Shown here one piece after another: positions 16,393 to 26,028 of a stretch of DNA of 64,000 nucleotides. The notes beneath the pieces are model-generated. The model saw only the letters and a list, made by a program, of their open reading frames with translations, searched no databases and was not told the origin of the DNA. How positions within the stretch are numbered: the stretch's first letter is position 1; each line of letters starts with the position of its first letter. A program made the position numbers and the translations under genes. Source of the DNA: Prosthecobacter debontii (lineage in GTDB: Bacteria > Verrucomicrobiota > Verrucomicrobiia > Verrucomicrobiales > Verrucomicrobiaceae); the NCBI GenBank assembly GCA_945860295.1, contig CAMAQH010000001.1, positions 62,001 through 126,000 of the forward strand, in the 5' to 3' direction.

Positions 16393-18534
16393 TCAAAACT
16401 TGATGCCAACACGAACACCAAAGGTCGTTGGGGCGCCGCTTTCACCGATGAAGCCGGATGGGGCTAGTCCAGCGTAATTGAAGGTGAGCGGGATGTAGTC
16501 GGTGCCGAGCGCGTTGTTCACAAAGGCTTCGACATACCACGCTCCACTGCGAGCACCGAGGCGGAAGTTGGCGAGGGTGTAGGCATCTTGAGCGGCGGTG
16601 TTTTGAGCGTCGTAATTGAAGGAGCCGATGGTCTGGATGTCGGCTCGTGCATAGACACTGAGTCGAGCCGTCAGAGGGACATCAATCAGAATACCGAAGC
16701 TGGTGGTATAGTTGGGAGTGAAGGGCAGTTGTTTGCCGCTGAGGGCGACGCCGCTGTCGGTGGCATTGGAGAGGAACTGGGTGTCCTGCCAGCCTGCGCT
16801 GCCGAAGACGCTGACCATGCGGTTGAGCTTGTAGTCGAGATTGAGTTCAAGCCCCTGAGAGGTGGCATCCCCCGCATTGGCGATGAAGAATTGGCCTGCG
16901 CCGAGTGGCTGGTTGAGTTGTAGATCCTTCCAGTCGGTGTAGAAGGCAGCGATGCTAAAGCTTAGTTTGTTAGACAGGGCGAGGCCCTTGAGTCCGACCT
17001 CATAATTCCAGCTCCGCTCTTCTTCATACAAGGCAGGGCCAGTGGCATTGAAGCCGCCCGCTTTGTAGCCACTCGCCATGCTGAAGTAAGTCATGAGATC
17101 AGGTGTGAGGCGGTAACTGATGGCGGCCTGGGGCGTGATCTGGCTGAACTCACGATCTGCTTTCACGATGGCCGCCGGACCCAGCGCTGGAACTGAGGTG
17201 CTGAGGATGTCGGCATCTTTACTTTCGTAGTCCAGGCGGAGTCCAGCGGTGATGTCCAAACGATCCCAAAGGGTAAGCGTGCCCTGCACATAGCTGCCAA
17301 TGCCCATGTCGGTTAGCTCGGCTTTGCCAATCGTGCGGAGTATGGCTGGAATGGGACTCAGCGGCGGGTTCAAGATATTGGAGGCGTCCTGCTCATATTG
17401 GGCTTGAAAAAGGAACATGCCTGCCTGCCAACTGAGCTTCACATCATCACTCAGCGTCACCGGTTCACCTGTCGGATTGGCAAAGCGAAACTCCTGAGTC
17501 CAAGTGCTCATCTGTTCGCGATTTGAGCGCGTGGCGAGAGGGAAGGGGAGGTAATCGAGGTCTGTGCTGTCCGCTGTTTCCCAGCCGACATGGCCTGTGG
17601 TGGAAGTGAAATCGAAAGCGTTAGCATGATAAGTAATCTGCAAGGTCGGCATGATCACGTCGCGTGATGAGAAGCCCACAAAATCGCGCGCCGACTGACG
17701 CGGTTGGCGGCGCAAGGCAGCGAGATCATTGAGCGCGTAGTCACCGTCATCCGCCGATTCACCTGCGATGATGAAACGCACTTCGAGATCATCATTGGGC
17801 ACCCACAGAAACTGCGCTTTGCCAAAGTTGGCGCTGCGATTGTCGAGGTCGTTGCCCGTGAGTGTGTTGGTGGTGAATCCATCGCGCTCGCTATGACCAC
17901 CGGCGAAGCTGAAGCCGAGTTGATCTTTGATGAGCGGTGCCGTGACACTGCCACGGAAGTCATAGAGGTTGTAGCTGCCAAAGGTCGTCTGAAACTCGCC
18001 ACCGAAACTCGTGAGTGAAGGGCGGCGGCTGGTGATGTTGATCAGACCGCCGACGGTGTTTCGTCCATACAGCGCTCCGAGTGGGCCGCGCACGAAGTCG
18101 ATCTGCTCGACATCGAGTAGCTCCAAGCTGGAGGAGTTAGCACTGAATTGTGGCACGCCGTCGATGTAAGTCGTGACGCCCGGATTCATTGGCGAAGCGC
18201 CGATGCCGCGAAAGCGTGGGTTGCTGAGCTTGCGCGCGCTGAACTCAGTAAACATCGTATTCGGCGCATGAATCGCCGCATCCTTCACAAAGCGCACCAT
18301 GGCAGAGTCGAGGAAGTTGTGATCACTCACAGTGGCACTGAGTGGCAGACTGAGCAGATCCTGATGCAGCTTTGGAGCCGAGATGATGATTGGCTCGATT
18401 TCAGGCACCTCAGGCACCGCTTTCGCCACCGGCAGCGGGACGGCAGTGGGTGGCTTGTTGGGCAGGTCAGCGGCCAGGGCATTGCCAATCAAGGATGTGA
18501 AAAGAAATGGAAGCAGTAAACGCAGGCAGGTCAT
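16393..18534 (-). CDS. TonB-dependent outer-membrane receptor
   Basis: About 713 residues. A signal peptide (MTCLRLLLPFLFTSLIGNALA) is followed by a proline-rich stretch and a TonB-box-like EPIIISAPK. Next come the plug domain (FRGIGASPMNPGVTTYIDGV, then VDFVRGPLGALYGRNTVGG-like sequence) and a 22-strand barrel ending in the terminal aromatic VGIKF. It takes up large or chelated ligands at the cost of proton-motive force. The ligand is unknown and no siderophore or vitamin genes adjoin it. The ATG at 18534 directly precedes the signal peptide. The gene is divergent from the dehydrogenase-cytochrome gene, with a roughly 150-base intergenic region. Confidence 0.92.
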   Translation of the reverse strand: MTCLRLLLPFLFTSLIGNALAADLPNKPPTAVPLPVAKAVPEVPEIEPIIISAPKLHQDLLSLPLSATVSDHNFLDSAMVRFVKDAAIHAPNTMFTEFSARKLSNPRFRGIGASPMNPGVTTYIDGVPQFSANSSSLELLDVEQIDFVRGPLGALYGRNTVGGLINITSRRPSLTSFGGEFQTTFGSYNLYDFRGSVTAPLIKDQLGFSFAGGHSERDGFTTNTLTGNDLDNRSANFGKAQFLWVPNDDLEVRFIIAGESADDGDYALNDLAALRRQPRQSARDFVGFSSRDVIMPTLQITYHANAFDFTSTTGHVGWETADSTDLDYLPFPLATRSNREQMSTWTQEFRFANPTGEPVTLSDDVKLSWQAGMFLFQAQYEQDASNILNPPLSPIPAILRTIGKAELTDMGIGSYVQGTLTLWDRLDITAGLRLDYESKDADILSTSVPALGPAAIVKADREFSQITPQAAISYRLTPDLMTYFSMASGYKAGGFNATGPALYEEERSWNYEVGLKGLALSNKLSFSIAAFYTDWKDLQLNQPLGAGQFFIANAGDATSQGLELNLDYKLNRMVSVFGSAGWQDTQFLSNATDSGVALSGKQLPFTPNYTTSFGILIDVPLTARLSVYARADIQTIGSFNYDAQNTAAQDAYTLANFRLGARSGAWYVEAFVNNALGTDYIPLTFNYAGLAPSGFIGESGAPTTFGVRVGIKF

Positions 18535-18541
18535 GTTGTAA

Positions 18542-18623
18542 CTGATCAGGGAACGCCGCGCGGAAGCTGGCAACCGCTTTGTTCAAAGTGGAGTGCGGCC
18601 TTCGCGTCTTCGTCCACTGATCA
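18542..18623 (-). other. nested inverted repeats in the TonB-receptor leader
   Basis: Within the 5' leader of the receptor gene, TGATCA (18543-18548) can pair with TGATCA (18618-18623), and inside it AGTGGA (18587-18592) pairs with TCCACT (18613-18618). A GCGG/CCGC helix lies between. The sequence does not match a riboswitch class I know (it is not cobalamin or SAM-I). It may equally contain a palindromic operator serving both divergent genes. Confidence 0.3.
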
Positions 18624-18684
18624 TGATTTGAGTGTGGTTTTGTGATAGCCAGAGGCTTTGGCTTTCGCTAAAACCCATGGCTGC

Positions 18685-21480
18685 ATGATCTCACGCTTTC
18701 TTTTATTGCTTCTAATGACCGCCACGGCGCACGCTCGTAGCCCGTGGACGACTTCACGCATTCAGGGTTCGCCTGAGCTGGCGAAGCCATTCATCGCTGA
18801 TGAGATTCTGACCCAGCAGGATGTGGCAGATGTGCTGGAGATCGTGAGCTTGCCTGGAAAAATAATCGTGGCGGAAAATGGTGGGAAGATCTGGTCGCTG
18901 CCGCGTGATCTATCGGCATCGACCAAAGATCTCATGATCGATTTGAAGGCGAAGTATCCAGCGCTGGATCACACCTATGGGATGGCGTTTCATCCGAAGT
19001 GGCGAGAGAATAAAGAGGTTTTTATCACCTATACTTTGGGTGCTGGCGTGGAGGATGGGACGAAGCTTTCGCGTTTCAAACTGAGTTCTATCGAGCCGAT
19101 GATCATTGACCCTGAGAGTGAGGAAGGCGTGCTCGCCTGGCTTTCGGGTGGGCACAATGGAGCCAGCATTCAGTTTGGTCCTGATGGCATGCTCTACATC
19201 AGCACGGGAGATGCTGAAGTGCCTGCACCACCTGATCCGCGCAACACGGGCCAGGATACGAGTGACCTGCTTAGCAGTGTGCTGCGAATCGATATTGATA
19301 AGCGTGAGGGCGGTAAAAACTATGGCGTGCCTGCCGACAATCCTTTTATGGGTAAGGCCAATGCGCGGCCTGAGATATGGGCCTTTGGATTTCGTAATCC
19401 ATGGAAGATCAGCTTCGATCTCCAAGGTCGCCTGTGGTGTGGGGATGTCGGTTGGGAGCTGTGGGAGATGATTCATTTGGTTGGGCGTGGCACGAACCAT
19501 GGCTGGAGTGCGATGGAGGCGACGCAGACGGTGAAGCCAGAGTTGCTCAGCCCGCTCGCACCGATTACTCCGCCAGTCGTCGCACATCCACACACTGAGG
19601 CCGCGAGCATCACGGGAGGTTTTGTTTATCATGGGAAAGCGCTACCTGAACTTGATGGAGCCTACGTCTATGGCGACTACGAGACGGGCAAGGTCTGGGC
19701 GCTGTGGCATGATGGGACCAAGATCACTCGGCACGAAGAGATCGCTGATACGCCGCATAAAATCGTTACCTTTGGTCGGCTCGACGACGGCGAGATCATC
19801 TATGCGCACTGGGGAAAGCCGAGCACATTTTATCGACTCATTCGCAACCCCGCTGTCAGTCAGCCCGCAAGCTTTCCGCACAAGCTGAGCGAGACGGGTT
19901 TGTTCGCGGATGTGGTGAATCAAACGCCTGCGACAGGTGTGTATGAATTCAACGTCACCGAGCCAATGTGGCATGATCGACTTGTGGGTCAGCGCTTCAT
20001 CGCTTTGCCCGGTGAATCCAAGATCGAAGCCTCGATCTTGAAGAAGAAAGATGGCAGTCCGAATGGAAGCAAAGTGCTGTGGCCGAAGGATGCGGTGCTA
20101 GCGAAAACACTGAGTACGCCTGATGTTGCTGCGCGCCTCGTGGAGACGCAAATTCTGCATCACGATGGCGAAACTTGGACGGGCTACAGTTACCGCTGGA
20201 ACTCTGAGCAAACGGACGCGGAGTTGGTGGCGGTGAATGGTGCGGAGACTGAGGTTCCAGTAGAGCAGGCCCCCATTCAGCATCGCTTTCATGCCCGAGC
20301 TGAGTGCGTCCGTTGTCATACGCCTTGGACGGGTTTCGCGTTGGGTTTTCAGCCACAGCAGCTTGCTAGCATTAGTGGCCAGTCTGCGCGCGAGACGGCC
20401 CTGAGCGTGGGCTTGGTGAATGAGGCTTTTTTTGAAACTAGCGCGGCTCGTGTCGTCAATAGTCGCGACACGAAAGCTGATCTGGATGCTCGCGCGCGCT
20501 CATGGTTGCACGCCAACTGTGCGCACTGCCATCGGCAGAATGGTGGTGGATCGGTGGCGCTCAGGTTGAACTTGGAGCTGCCGCTTCTTGAGACGGTCTT
20601 GATCGGTGAGAAGCCGCTACGTGGTGACATGGGTATCATGGATGCGCGGCTGATTGCTCCTGGTGTGCCTTCGCATAGCACGCTGCTGGCTCGTATTGCA
20701 CGAACTGGTGCGGGGCGGATGCCGATCATCGGATCAAACGAGGTGGACATGCACGGCTTTGATCTGCTTTGGCAATGGATCGAGGGACTTGGTAAGCATA
20801 CTCCGCCTTTGGTCGGAAAATATCCGCTGACTGCGGCGACTTCAAATGAAGCTCACACGGTTTCAGACGCGCTGAGTGTGTTGGAGTCTCGTCATACTTC
20901 TCGAGTGATGACCAGCGAACCTGACAAGCGTTTCGAGTCCTACCTTGGCTCCACTGATCCAAACATCGCGCCGCTCTTTGAGCGTTTTTTACCGCCAGAC
21001 AAGCGGCGTAAAACAATTGGGCTGACGCCAGATGTGCCGCAGCTTATTGCCATGTCGGGTGATTCAAAACGCGGCGGTGAACTGCTGTCTCCGACTGGGC
21101 GCGCGGGGACTTGTCTGGCTTGTCATTTCGTGAATGGAACGGGTCGCGACTTTGGGCCGGATCTCTCGAAGGTGGGTGCTCGTTTGACTAAGGAGCTGTT
21201 GCTAGAAAGCCTGTTGCAGCCTTCCAAGATGATCGCTCAAGGTTTCGCGGCTTACACGGCGACCTTGTCTGATGGTAGTATGCAGATGGGATTCATGGTG
21301 AAGCAGACGAAGGATGTGGCTGCGCTGAAACTTGTTACAGGACAGTCGATCACGCTGCGGATGGAAGAGGCGAAGACGATCAAATCGCTGCCAAGCTCGC
21401 TGATGCCCGAGGGGCTGCTGCAGTCACTCACGGCTCAGGAAGTGGCTGACTTGCTGGCGTTTTTAGTTTCGCTGAAGTGA
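18685..21480 (+). CDS. secreted glucose/sorbosone dehydrogenase-like propeller fused to heme-binding domains
   Basis: About 931 residues after a signal peptide (MISRFLLLLLMTATAHA). Residues 30-380 form a GSDH-type beta-propeller (YGMAFHPKW, GHNGASIQFGPDGMLYIS, WAFGFRNPW), the fold of soluble PQQ aldose dehydrogenases. The middle has two CxxCH heme motifs (CVRCH and CAHCH) in a TIGR03806-like region. The end is the Pirellula/Verrucomicrobium-type putative heme-binding domain (TIGR02603-like) with CLACHFVNGTGRDFGPDL and a C-terminal EVADLLAFL. One polypeptide may oxidise a sugar and pass electrons through three hemes in the periplasm. This architecture is typical of Planctomycetota and Verrucomicrobiota. 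A terminator follows. Confidence 0.85.
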   Translation: MISRFLLLLLMTATAHARSPWTTSRIQGSPELAKPFIADEILTQQDVADVLEIVSLPGKIIVAENGGKIWSLPRDLSASTKDLMIDLKAKYPALDHTYGMAFHPKWRENKEVFITYTLGAGVEDGTKLSRFKLSSIEPMIIDPESEEGVLAWLSGGHNGASIQFGPDGMLYISTGDAEVPAPPDPRNTGQDTSDLLSSVLRIDIDKREGGKNYGVPADNPFMGKANARPEIWAFGFRNPWKISFDLQGRLWCGDVGWELWEMIHLVGRGTNHGWSAMEATQTVKPELLSPLAPITPPVVAHPHTEAASITGGFVYHGKALPELDGAYVYGDYETGKVWALWHDGTKITRHEEIADTPHKIVTFGRLDDGEIIYAHWGKPSTFYRLIRNPAVSQPASFPHKLSETGLFADVVNQTPATGVYEFNVTEPMWHDRLVGQRFIALPGESKIEASILKKKDGSPNGSKVLWPKDAVLAKTLSTPDVAARLVETQILHHDGETWTGYSYRWNSEQTDAELVAVNGAETEVPVEQAPIQHRFHARAECVRCHTPWTGFALGFQPQQLASISGQSARETALSVGLVNEAFFETSAARVVNSRDTKADLDARARSWLHANCAHCHRQNGGGSVALRLNLELPLLETVLIGEKPLRGDMGIMDARLIAPGVPSHSTLLARIARTGAGRMPIIGSNEVDMHGFDLLWQWIEGLGKHTPPLVGKYPLTAATSNEAHTVSDALSVLESRHTSRVMTSEPDKRFESYLGSTDPNIAPLFERFLPPDKRRKTIGLTPDVPQLIAMSGDSKRGGELLSPTGRAGTCLACHFVNGTGRDFGPDLSKVGARLTKELLLESLLQPSKMIAQGFAAYTATLSDGSMQMGFMVKQTKDVAALKLVTGQSITLRMEEAKTIKSLPSSLMPEGLLQSLTAQEVADLLAFLVSLK

Positions 21481-22708
21481 CCAAAAGCAAAGAGCACCGG
21501 GAGTGAACTCCACGGTGCTCTTCGGGGTTTGTTTGGCTGTTGAGGGGGAGTGGTTATGCGGCCATGACAGGGGCCATCTGACGGGCGAAGACTTCACGAT
21601 GGAGCGCACTGGAGCTTCGTCATCGACGACGAGAATGGTGTCGCGTTGGCTGACATGTATGTGCGTTCGTCGGAGATATTGGTTGGGGGTCTCTTCCTCG
21701 ATGTTTTCAGGATCGTTGCTGCGTGGTAGGAAGACGCGGAATTCGGTGCCTTGGTTTTCGACACTGTCGAACTCGATCCAACTGCCGTGCTCACGCACGA
21801 TGTCCTGAGCCATACTGAGGCCAAGTCCTGTGCCGCGACCTGGATCTTTGGTGGTGAAGAAGAGCTCGAAGATCTGGTGGCGCATGCCTTCTGCGATGCC
21901 GTGCCCATTGTCACGAACGACGATCATGGCGAACTCGGCGGTCCCTGCATCATCCTGCTCGAGGTGCATGACGTTTTCGATACCGATCTCGATGATGCCG
22001 TTTTCTGCGGTCACGGCATCGCGTGCATTGAGGCAGAGATTGAGCAGCACCTGTTCGAGCTGAGTGGCGTCGGCGGTGGCGAATGAGGCATTCATGCCAG
22101 CGCGGACGCGAATGGTGAGGCGAGGGTCCACGCTGTGTTTGAGCAAGCTCTGCACATCAGCCATGAGCTTCTTAAGATTGGTGACTTAGCGCAGTTGGTT
22201 GCTCGTGCTGCAGCGTGAGAAGCCAAGGAGTTGCTTGACCAAATCCGCAGCACGCTGGGTGGCGTGATTGGCATTCTGGAGGCGGTCGCGCATGTCGGGA
22301 CTGTTCGCCGCTGGTGAAAGCTCAGCCAGGGTGAGATTGCCACGGATAGCGGTAAGCACGTTGCTAATGTCATGGGCGATGCCGCCTGCGAGTTGGCCTA
22401 TGTTGCCGAGCTTTTGGGATTCACGAACTTGCTTCCGCAGGCCACGTATTTCGCTGCAATCGCGTATCATCCACAGACGATCTCTGAGTCATCTGAGATT
22501 CGAGTCCATCGAGTCTGCTCTTGAGCGCACTGACTCTCATGGCCGCGGCAAGGAGGTTGCCTTTGACCTGTTCGATCTCCCGGCGCAGTTCCCGGTGTAG
22601 TTCCTCCCTGGTTTCGGGAATGATCATTTCACTCGTCGTCTGCCAGTGGCTGGAGGCCGGCGTGGCGTCGCGAGTTGGCTCCGGCACTTCAATGGGGGAC
22701 GGATTCAT
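21463..22708 (-). pseudogene. hybrid sensor histidine kinase, decayed
   Basis: Pieces of one kinase lie in order on the minus strand. From ATG 22708 a coiled-coil N-terminus (REELHRELRREIEQVKGN) runs to about 22421. A different frame then carries the linker SEIRGLRKQVRESQKLGNIG and the H-box GGIAHDISNVLTAIRGNL, up to an in-frame TAA at 22188-22186. The same frame continues with the ATPase domain: N-box LLNLCLNARDAV, G1 VVRDNGHGI, and RGTGLGLSMAQDIV. It then enters a receiver domain (TILVVDDEAPVRSIV) that loses similarity after about 16 residues and runs into the terminator of the opposing gene. So there is one frameshift, one nonsense codon and a receiver missing its phospho-acceptor Asp. A functional protein is very unlikely. 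Confidence 0.82.
21490..21522 (+). terminator. rho-independent terminator after the dehydrogenase-cytochrome gene
   Basis: A 10-bp stem (21490-21499 with 21513-21522, AAGAGCACCG/CGGTGCTCTT), extended inward by a small GGAGT/ACTCC-like helix, lies ten bases past the stop codon. A GT-rich stretch follows on the plus strand. On the minus strand it precedes AAAGC-rich sequence, so the main direction is plus. Confidence 0.75.
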
Positions 22709-22728
22709 GATTCCAGCGCTCTATTTTG

Positions 22729-23082
22729 CTAGGCGACGGTTGAGTGGCGGGCTTCGACACTGCTTTGATGCACGGCTAGGGCTGAGAGTCCTTTGGCTGC
22801 GCGCTTTTTAGGTGGCCTACTATCAAATTTGGTGGGCAGGATCGATGTCTTGGCCATTTCAACTACGTGATCTATGAAAGGCGAGAGCGCTACAGGCAGT
22901 GGCGGCGGCATTTGATTCGCGGCGTTCGTCGGAAAGGGACTATGGCTCGAAAATACTTCGCTTGATGACTCAATGTGAAGCTCAACCTCATCCACGTAGG
23001 GGCTGGCTACTTCCGCTGTGGCCGAGCTAGAGTTGAGCGGGGCATGATGTTTGGACGTGAGGAAAGAGATAGCCAAGAGCAT
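22729..23082 (-). CDS. hypothetical protein (117 aa)
   Basis: An open frame 20 bases upstream of the decayed kinase on the same strand, starting at the edge of a very AT-rich block that could supply its promoter. It is rich in Ser, Pro, Ala and Val with a basic stretch near the end (DSRPPKKRAAKG) and a short hydrophobic start (MLLAISFL). I recognise no domain. Composition is plausible for a real protein but it could also be part of the decayed kinase locus. Confidence 0.4.
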   Translation of the reverse strand: MLLAISFLTSKHHAPLNSSSATAEVASPYVDEVELHIESSSEVFSSHSPFPTNAANQMPPPLPVALSPFIDHVVEMAKTSILPTKFDSRPPKKRAAKGLSALAVHQSSVEARHSTVA

Positions 23083-23393
23083 TTATTATAATAATTATAA
23101 ATTATATAATAAAAAGGGTCTAGTATAAAATAAATGCTTCTGAATATCCGCCTCGACCAGATACCGAAGCGAGACCCATTTTTGTTTTGGCTTTAGCAAC
23201 TGGACCGCATGGCTTCGTCACTGACCTAATTCGAGGAAGTGCCTATTAGAGAAGGCACTAAGCACGCATTGAGGCAGATTTTCGCGTCGTTTTTCTTGTC
23301 ACTAGATGCCGAGTGGCCTATGAAGCGGTACGTTTCTGATATTGCTCTCTTTTCAATCTCTTAATCGGCGGCCCCTTACCTCACATTGGAACC
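23083..23393. other. gene-free stretch with an AT-rich block
   Basis: The first 60 bases (23083-23140) are almost pure A/T with several TATAAT-like hexamers on both strands, in sharp contrast with the GC-rich surroundings. It is a likely promoter zone for the 117-residue gene on the minus strand and perhaps lptD. A 7-bp hairpin (AGTGCCT/AGGCACT, 23238-23259) lies further on without a T-run. No coding potential is visible. Confidence 0.5.
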
Positions 23394-25898
23394 ATGACTT
23401 TCCTTCGACTGTCTGTAGCCCTGGCATACTTCGCCCTGTTTTGCGTTACCGACGCACGGGGGCAAACGATACTCGACTCCCTTACCAGCGACCTGAACAT
23501 CGAGGGCGTCGAGACGACCTATGATCCAGCCACTGGACTCGCAATTGCCAAAGGAGACGTGCACATCAGTTACGCCGATGTCGAGATCCGCTGCGGCATG
23601 GCCAGCTATAACGCGACGACGGGGGAGGTGATCGCGCGTGAAAATGTGGTGATCTGGAAAGCCGGCACGACTTACAAAGGAGAAAACATCATCTACAACG
23701 CCAACACAGGTGACATCAGTGGTGATGCCGTGCGTAGTGCCATGCCCATGGAGACAGGCAGCTTCTTCTACCAAACCGACAAATTTGAGACGGAAACGAA
23801 GCTGATCCAGCGAGTCGATGGCGGTGAAACCTACCTGACCACTCATGATTCAGAGGACCCAAACTTCCGCCTCCGCGCCCGTAGCCTGACCATTTACCCG
23901 GATGACCGGGTCGTGCTCAAAAATGTCAGCGTCATGATTGGTGACACACCGGTTTTCTACCTCCCCTACATCTCGCAGCCATTGGATGGTGAAGTCGGCT
24001 ACAAGTTCAATCCAGGCTACCAGAGCCGCTGGGGTGCCTTTTTGCTTAATCAGTATGGTGTCATCCACGGAGATCACACGATGGCCAAATACCATCTCGA
24101 TCTGCGCTCAACTCGCGGTGTGGGTGTGGGTGCTGACTTTCAATCGCTCAAGCACAGAGACAACTGGTTCAACTTCACCGGCCTCAAACTCTATTATCAA
24201 AGGGATGGTGATCCGACCCTGAACAAAACCGGTGACGTGCGTGGTCCAGTGCCGACCAATCGCTATCGCGTCAATTTTCAGCACCGCATCTACCTGCCAG
24301 GGCCGGAAAAGAGCACATGGTACATGGATTTTGACATCAACAAAATCAGTGACGCCCACTTCTACGAAGACTTCTTCTTCAACGACTTCCGCGAGACGCC
24401 TGAGCCTGACAACCAAGTCTCACTCATCCACACCGACCCGCGTTATGTGGCAAGTTTGATGTTCCGGTTTCAGGCAAATGGGTTCTACAGTGTAGGCGAA
24501 AAGCTGCCTGAGTTGAGCATCGACTGGACTCGCCGCCCGCTGTGGAATTCGGGCATTTTCCATCAGGGCACGGCTTCACTAGGTTTCATAAGAGACCAAT
24601 TAAGTGATGCACTTGATGCTGGCGCTAATGATAATGATGACTTCGGACTCTGGTCGCGCATACAAAATGTCTACCTGGGCGGCGGCAGTCCTTCAGTATC
24701 TGATTTCAGCAGTATCTTGGGAGTTCTGGGTTTGGGTCCTCGCAATGCTCTTCTCAATCCCTTAACTATTCCCGAGTTTCTACTAGCGCAGGGACGACTC
24801 AAGGGAAGAACACCGAGAACCTCCAGCTTCACACGTTTCCATGCCTACCATGAGCTACTTTACCCCAAGACTTTCTTTGGTTGGCTGAATGTCGTGCCGC
24901 GTGTCGGCGCAGGAGTCACTCATTATTGGGGTATAAACAGCCCATATTTAGACAAATATAATCGGAGTTCTCTGAGTGGCGACGAAACCAAAGGCATCTT
25001 CCACGCTGGACTCGATGTTTCCTTCAAGGTCACTAAAACTTGGGAAGAATTCACCAACGAAACACTCGGCATCGACGGCCTGCGCCACGTCTTGCAGCCG
25101 TACATGAATGTCTCTTATCTGGATGCCAGCCAGCCCACGGGCTTCCCCTCCATCGACCGCCTCTCCCGCACGACTCGCCCGCGTTCCCTCGACGTGCCGC
25201 TTTACTCCGCCGTGGATGATCTGCGCTCATGGAATGTGACCCGCCTCGGTGTTCGCAATCACCTCCAAACACGCCGCGATTACACCAAGGAGTCAGGCAA
25301 TGGCCGCTTCCTCTCCGCCACTGAAGATCCCTCGCAGACTTACACCTTTGCTGGCATGAACACCTATGTGGATGTCTTTTCCAAAGACCCAGAGTTCAAT
25401 CGTGACGTCTCAAATCTCTACAACGAAATTTTCTTCCGGCCTGTGCCCTGGGTAAATTTCTGGATGGATATGCAGCTCCCCATCATGAGTTCGACCGGCA
25501 ACTTCACCGAGCTTAATCAGGGCATCACCCTCATGCCCTCGAGTTCGCTCTCACTTACCCTGGGTCACCAATACATCTCAGGCAGTCCCTACTTCCAAAG
25601 CTCCAATCTTATCTTCTCCCGTATTTATGCTCGGGTCACTGATAACTGGGGAGTTTCCATGAACCACATCTATGAAATGGATGACGGCACCATGGAGTTC
25701 CAGAGCTACAGCGTGACTCGTGATCTCACGAGTTGGGTCGCCTCCATCGGTGCTATGATGCGTGACAATCGCAGGGGTCAGTCTGAAATCGGTATTCTCT
25801 TCTCACTCACACTAAAAGATTTCCCCGGCCTGATTATACCCCTCGACATTGATCCGAACCCATCGGGTCGTGGAGGCAGCCAGAATTCTGGACGTTAG
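23394..25898 (+). CDS. lptD: LPS-assembly protein LptD (OstA/Imp)
   Basis: 834 residues: a signal peptide (MTFLRLSVALAYFALFCVTDARG), an N-terminal OstA/LptA-like beta-jellyroll (TYDPATGLAIAKGDVHISYAD, YNATTGEVIARENVVI) to about residue 150, and a large beta-barrel domain containing FYLPYISQPLDGEVGYKFNP-like sequence. It inserts lipopolysaccharide into the outer leaflet of the outer membrane with LptE. This indicates an LPS-bearing diderm. The C-terminus is unusual for a barrel in being Gly/Ser/Asn-rich (GRGGSQNSGR). No lptA or lptE is adjacent. Confidence 0.9.
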   Translation: MTFLRLSVALAYFALFCVTDARGQTILDSLTSDLNIEGVETTYDPATGLAIAKGDVHISYADVEIRCGMASYNATTGEVIARENVVIWKAGTTYKGENIIYNANTGDISGDAVRSAMPMETGSFFYQTDKFETETKLIQRVDGGETYLTTHDSEDPNFRLRARSLTIYPDDRVVLKNVSVMIGDTPVFYLPYISQPLDGEVGYKFNPGYQSRWGAFLLNQYGVIHGDHTMAKYHLDLRSTRGVGVGADFQSLKHRDNWFNFTGLKLYYQRDGDPTLNKTGDVRGPVPTNRYRVNFQHRIYLPGPEKSTWYMDFDINKISDAHFYEDFFFNDFRETPEPDNQVSLIHTDPRYVASLMFRFQANGFYSVGEKLPELSIDWTRRPLWNSGIFHQGTASLGFIRDQLSDALDAGANDNDDFGLWSRIQNVYLGGGSPSVSDFSSILGVLGLGPRNALLNPLTIPEFLLAQGRLKGRTPRTSSFTRFHAYHELLYPKTFFGWLNVVPRVGAGVTHYWGINSPYLDKYNRSSLSGDETKGIFHAGLDVSFKVTKTWEEFTNETLGIDGLRHVLQPYMNVSYLDASQPTGFPSIDRLSRTTRPRSLDVPLYSAVDDLRSWNVTRLGVRNHLQTRRDYTKESGNGRFLSATEDPSQTYTFAGMNTYVDVFSKDPEFNRDVSNLYNEIFFRPVPWVNFWMDMQLPIMSSTGNFTELNQGITLMPSSSLSLTLGHQYISGSPYFQSSNLIFSRIYARVTDNWGVSMNHIYEMDDGTMEFQSYSVTRDLTSWVASIGAMMRDNRRGQSEIGILFSLTLKDFPGLIIPLDIDPNPSGRGGSQNSGR

Positions 25899-26028
25899 CC
25901 GTGTATTGAAGGCGGGTTGTATGACATTAAAGTCAGACTTAACCGATTCAGATCTCAGGTTTAATTGTTAAGATAGGTTACTCGAACGTTCTCTTTTTCG
26001 TCATTTCTAATTTCACCTTACCCATTAC

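Noticed and set aside
18542-18623. A cobalamin or SAM riboswitch in front of the TonB receptor
   Set aside because: None of the conserved blocks of either class is visible; only generic inverted repeats are present.
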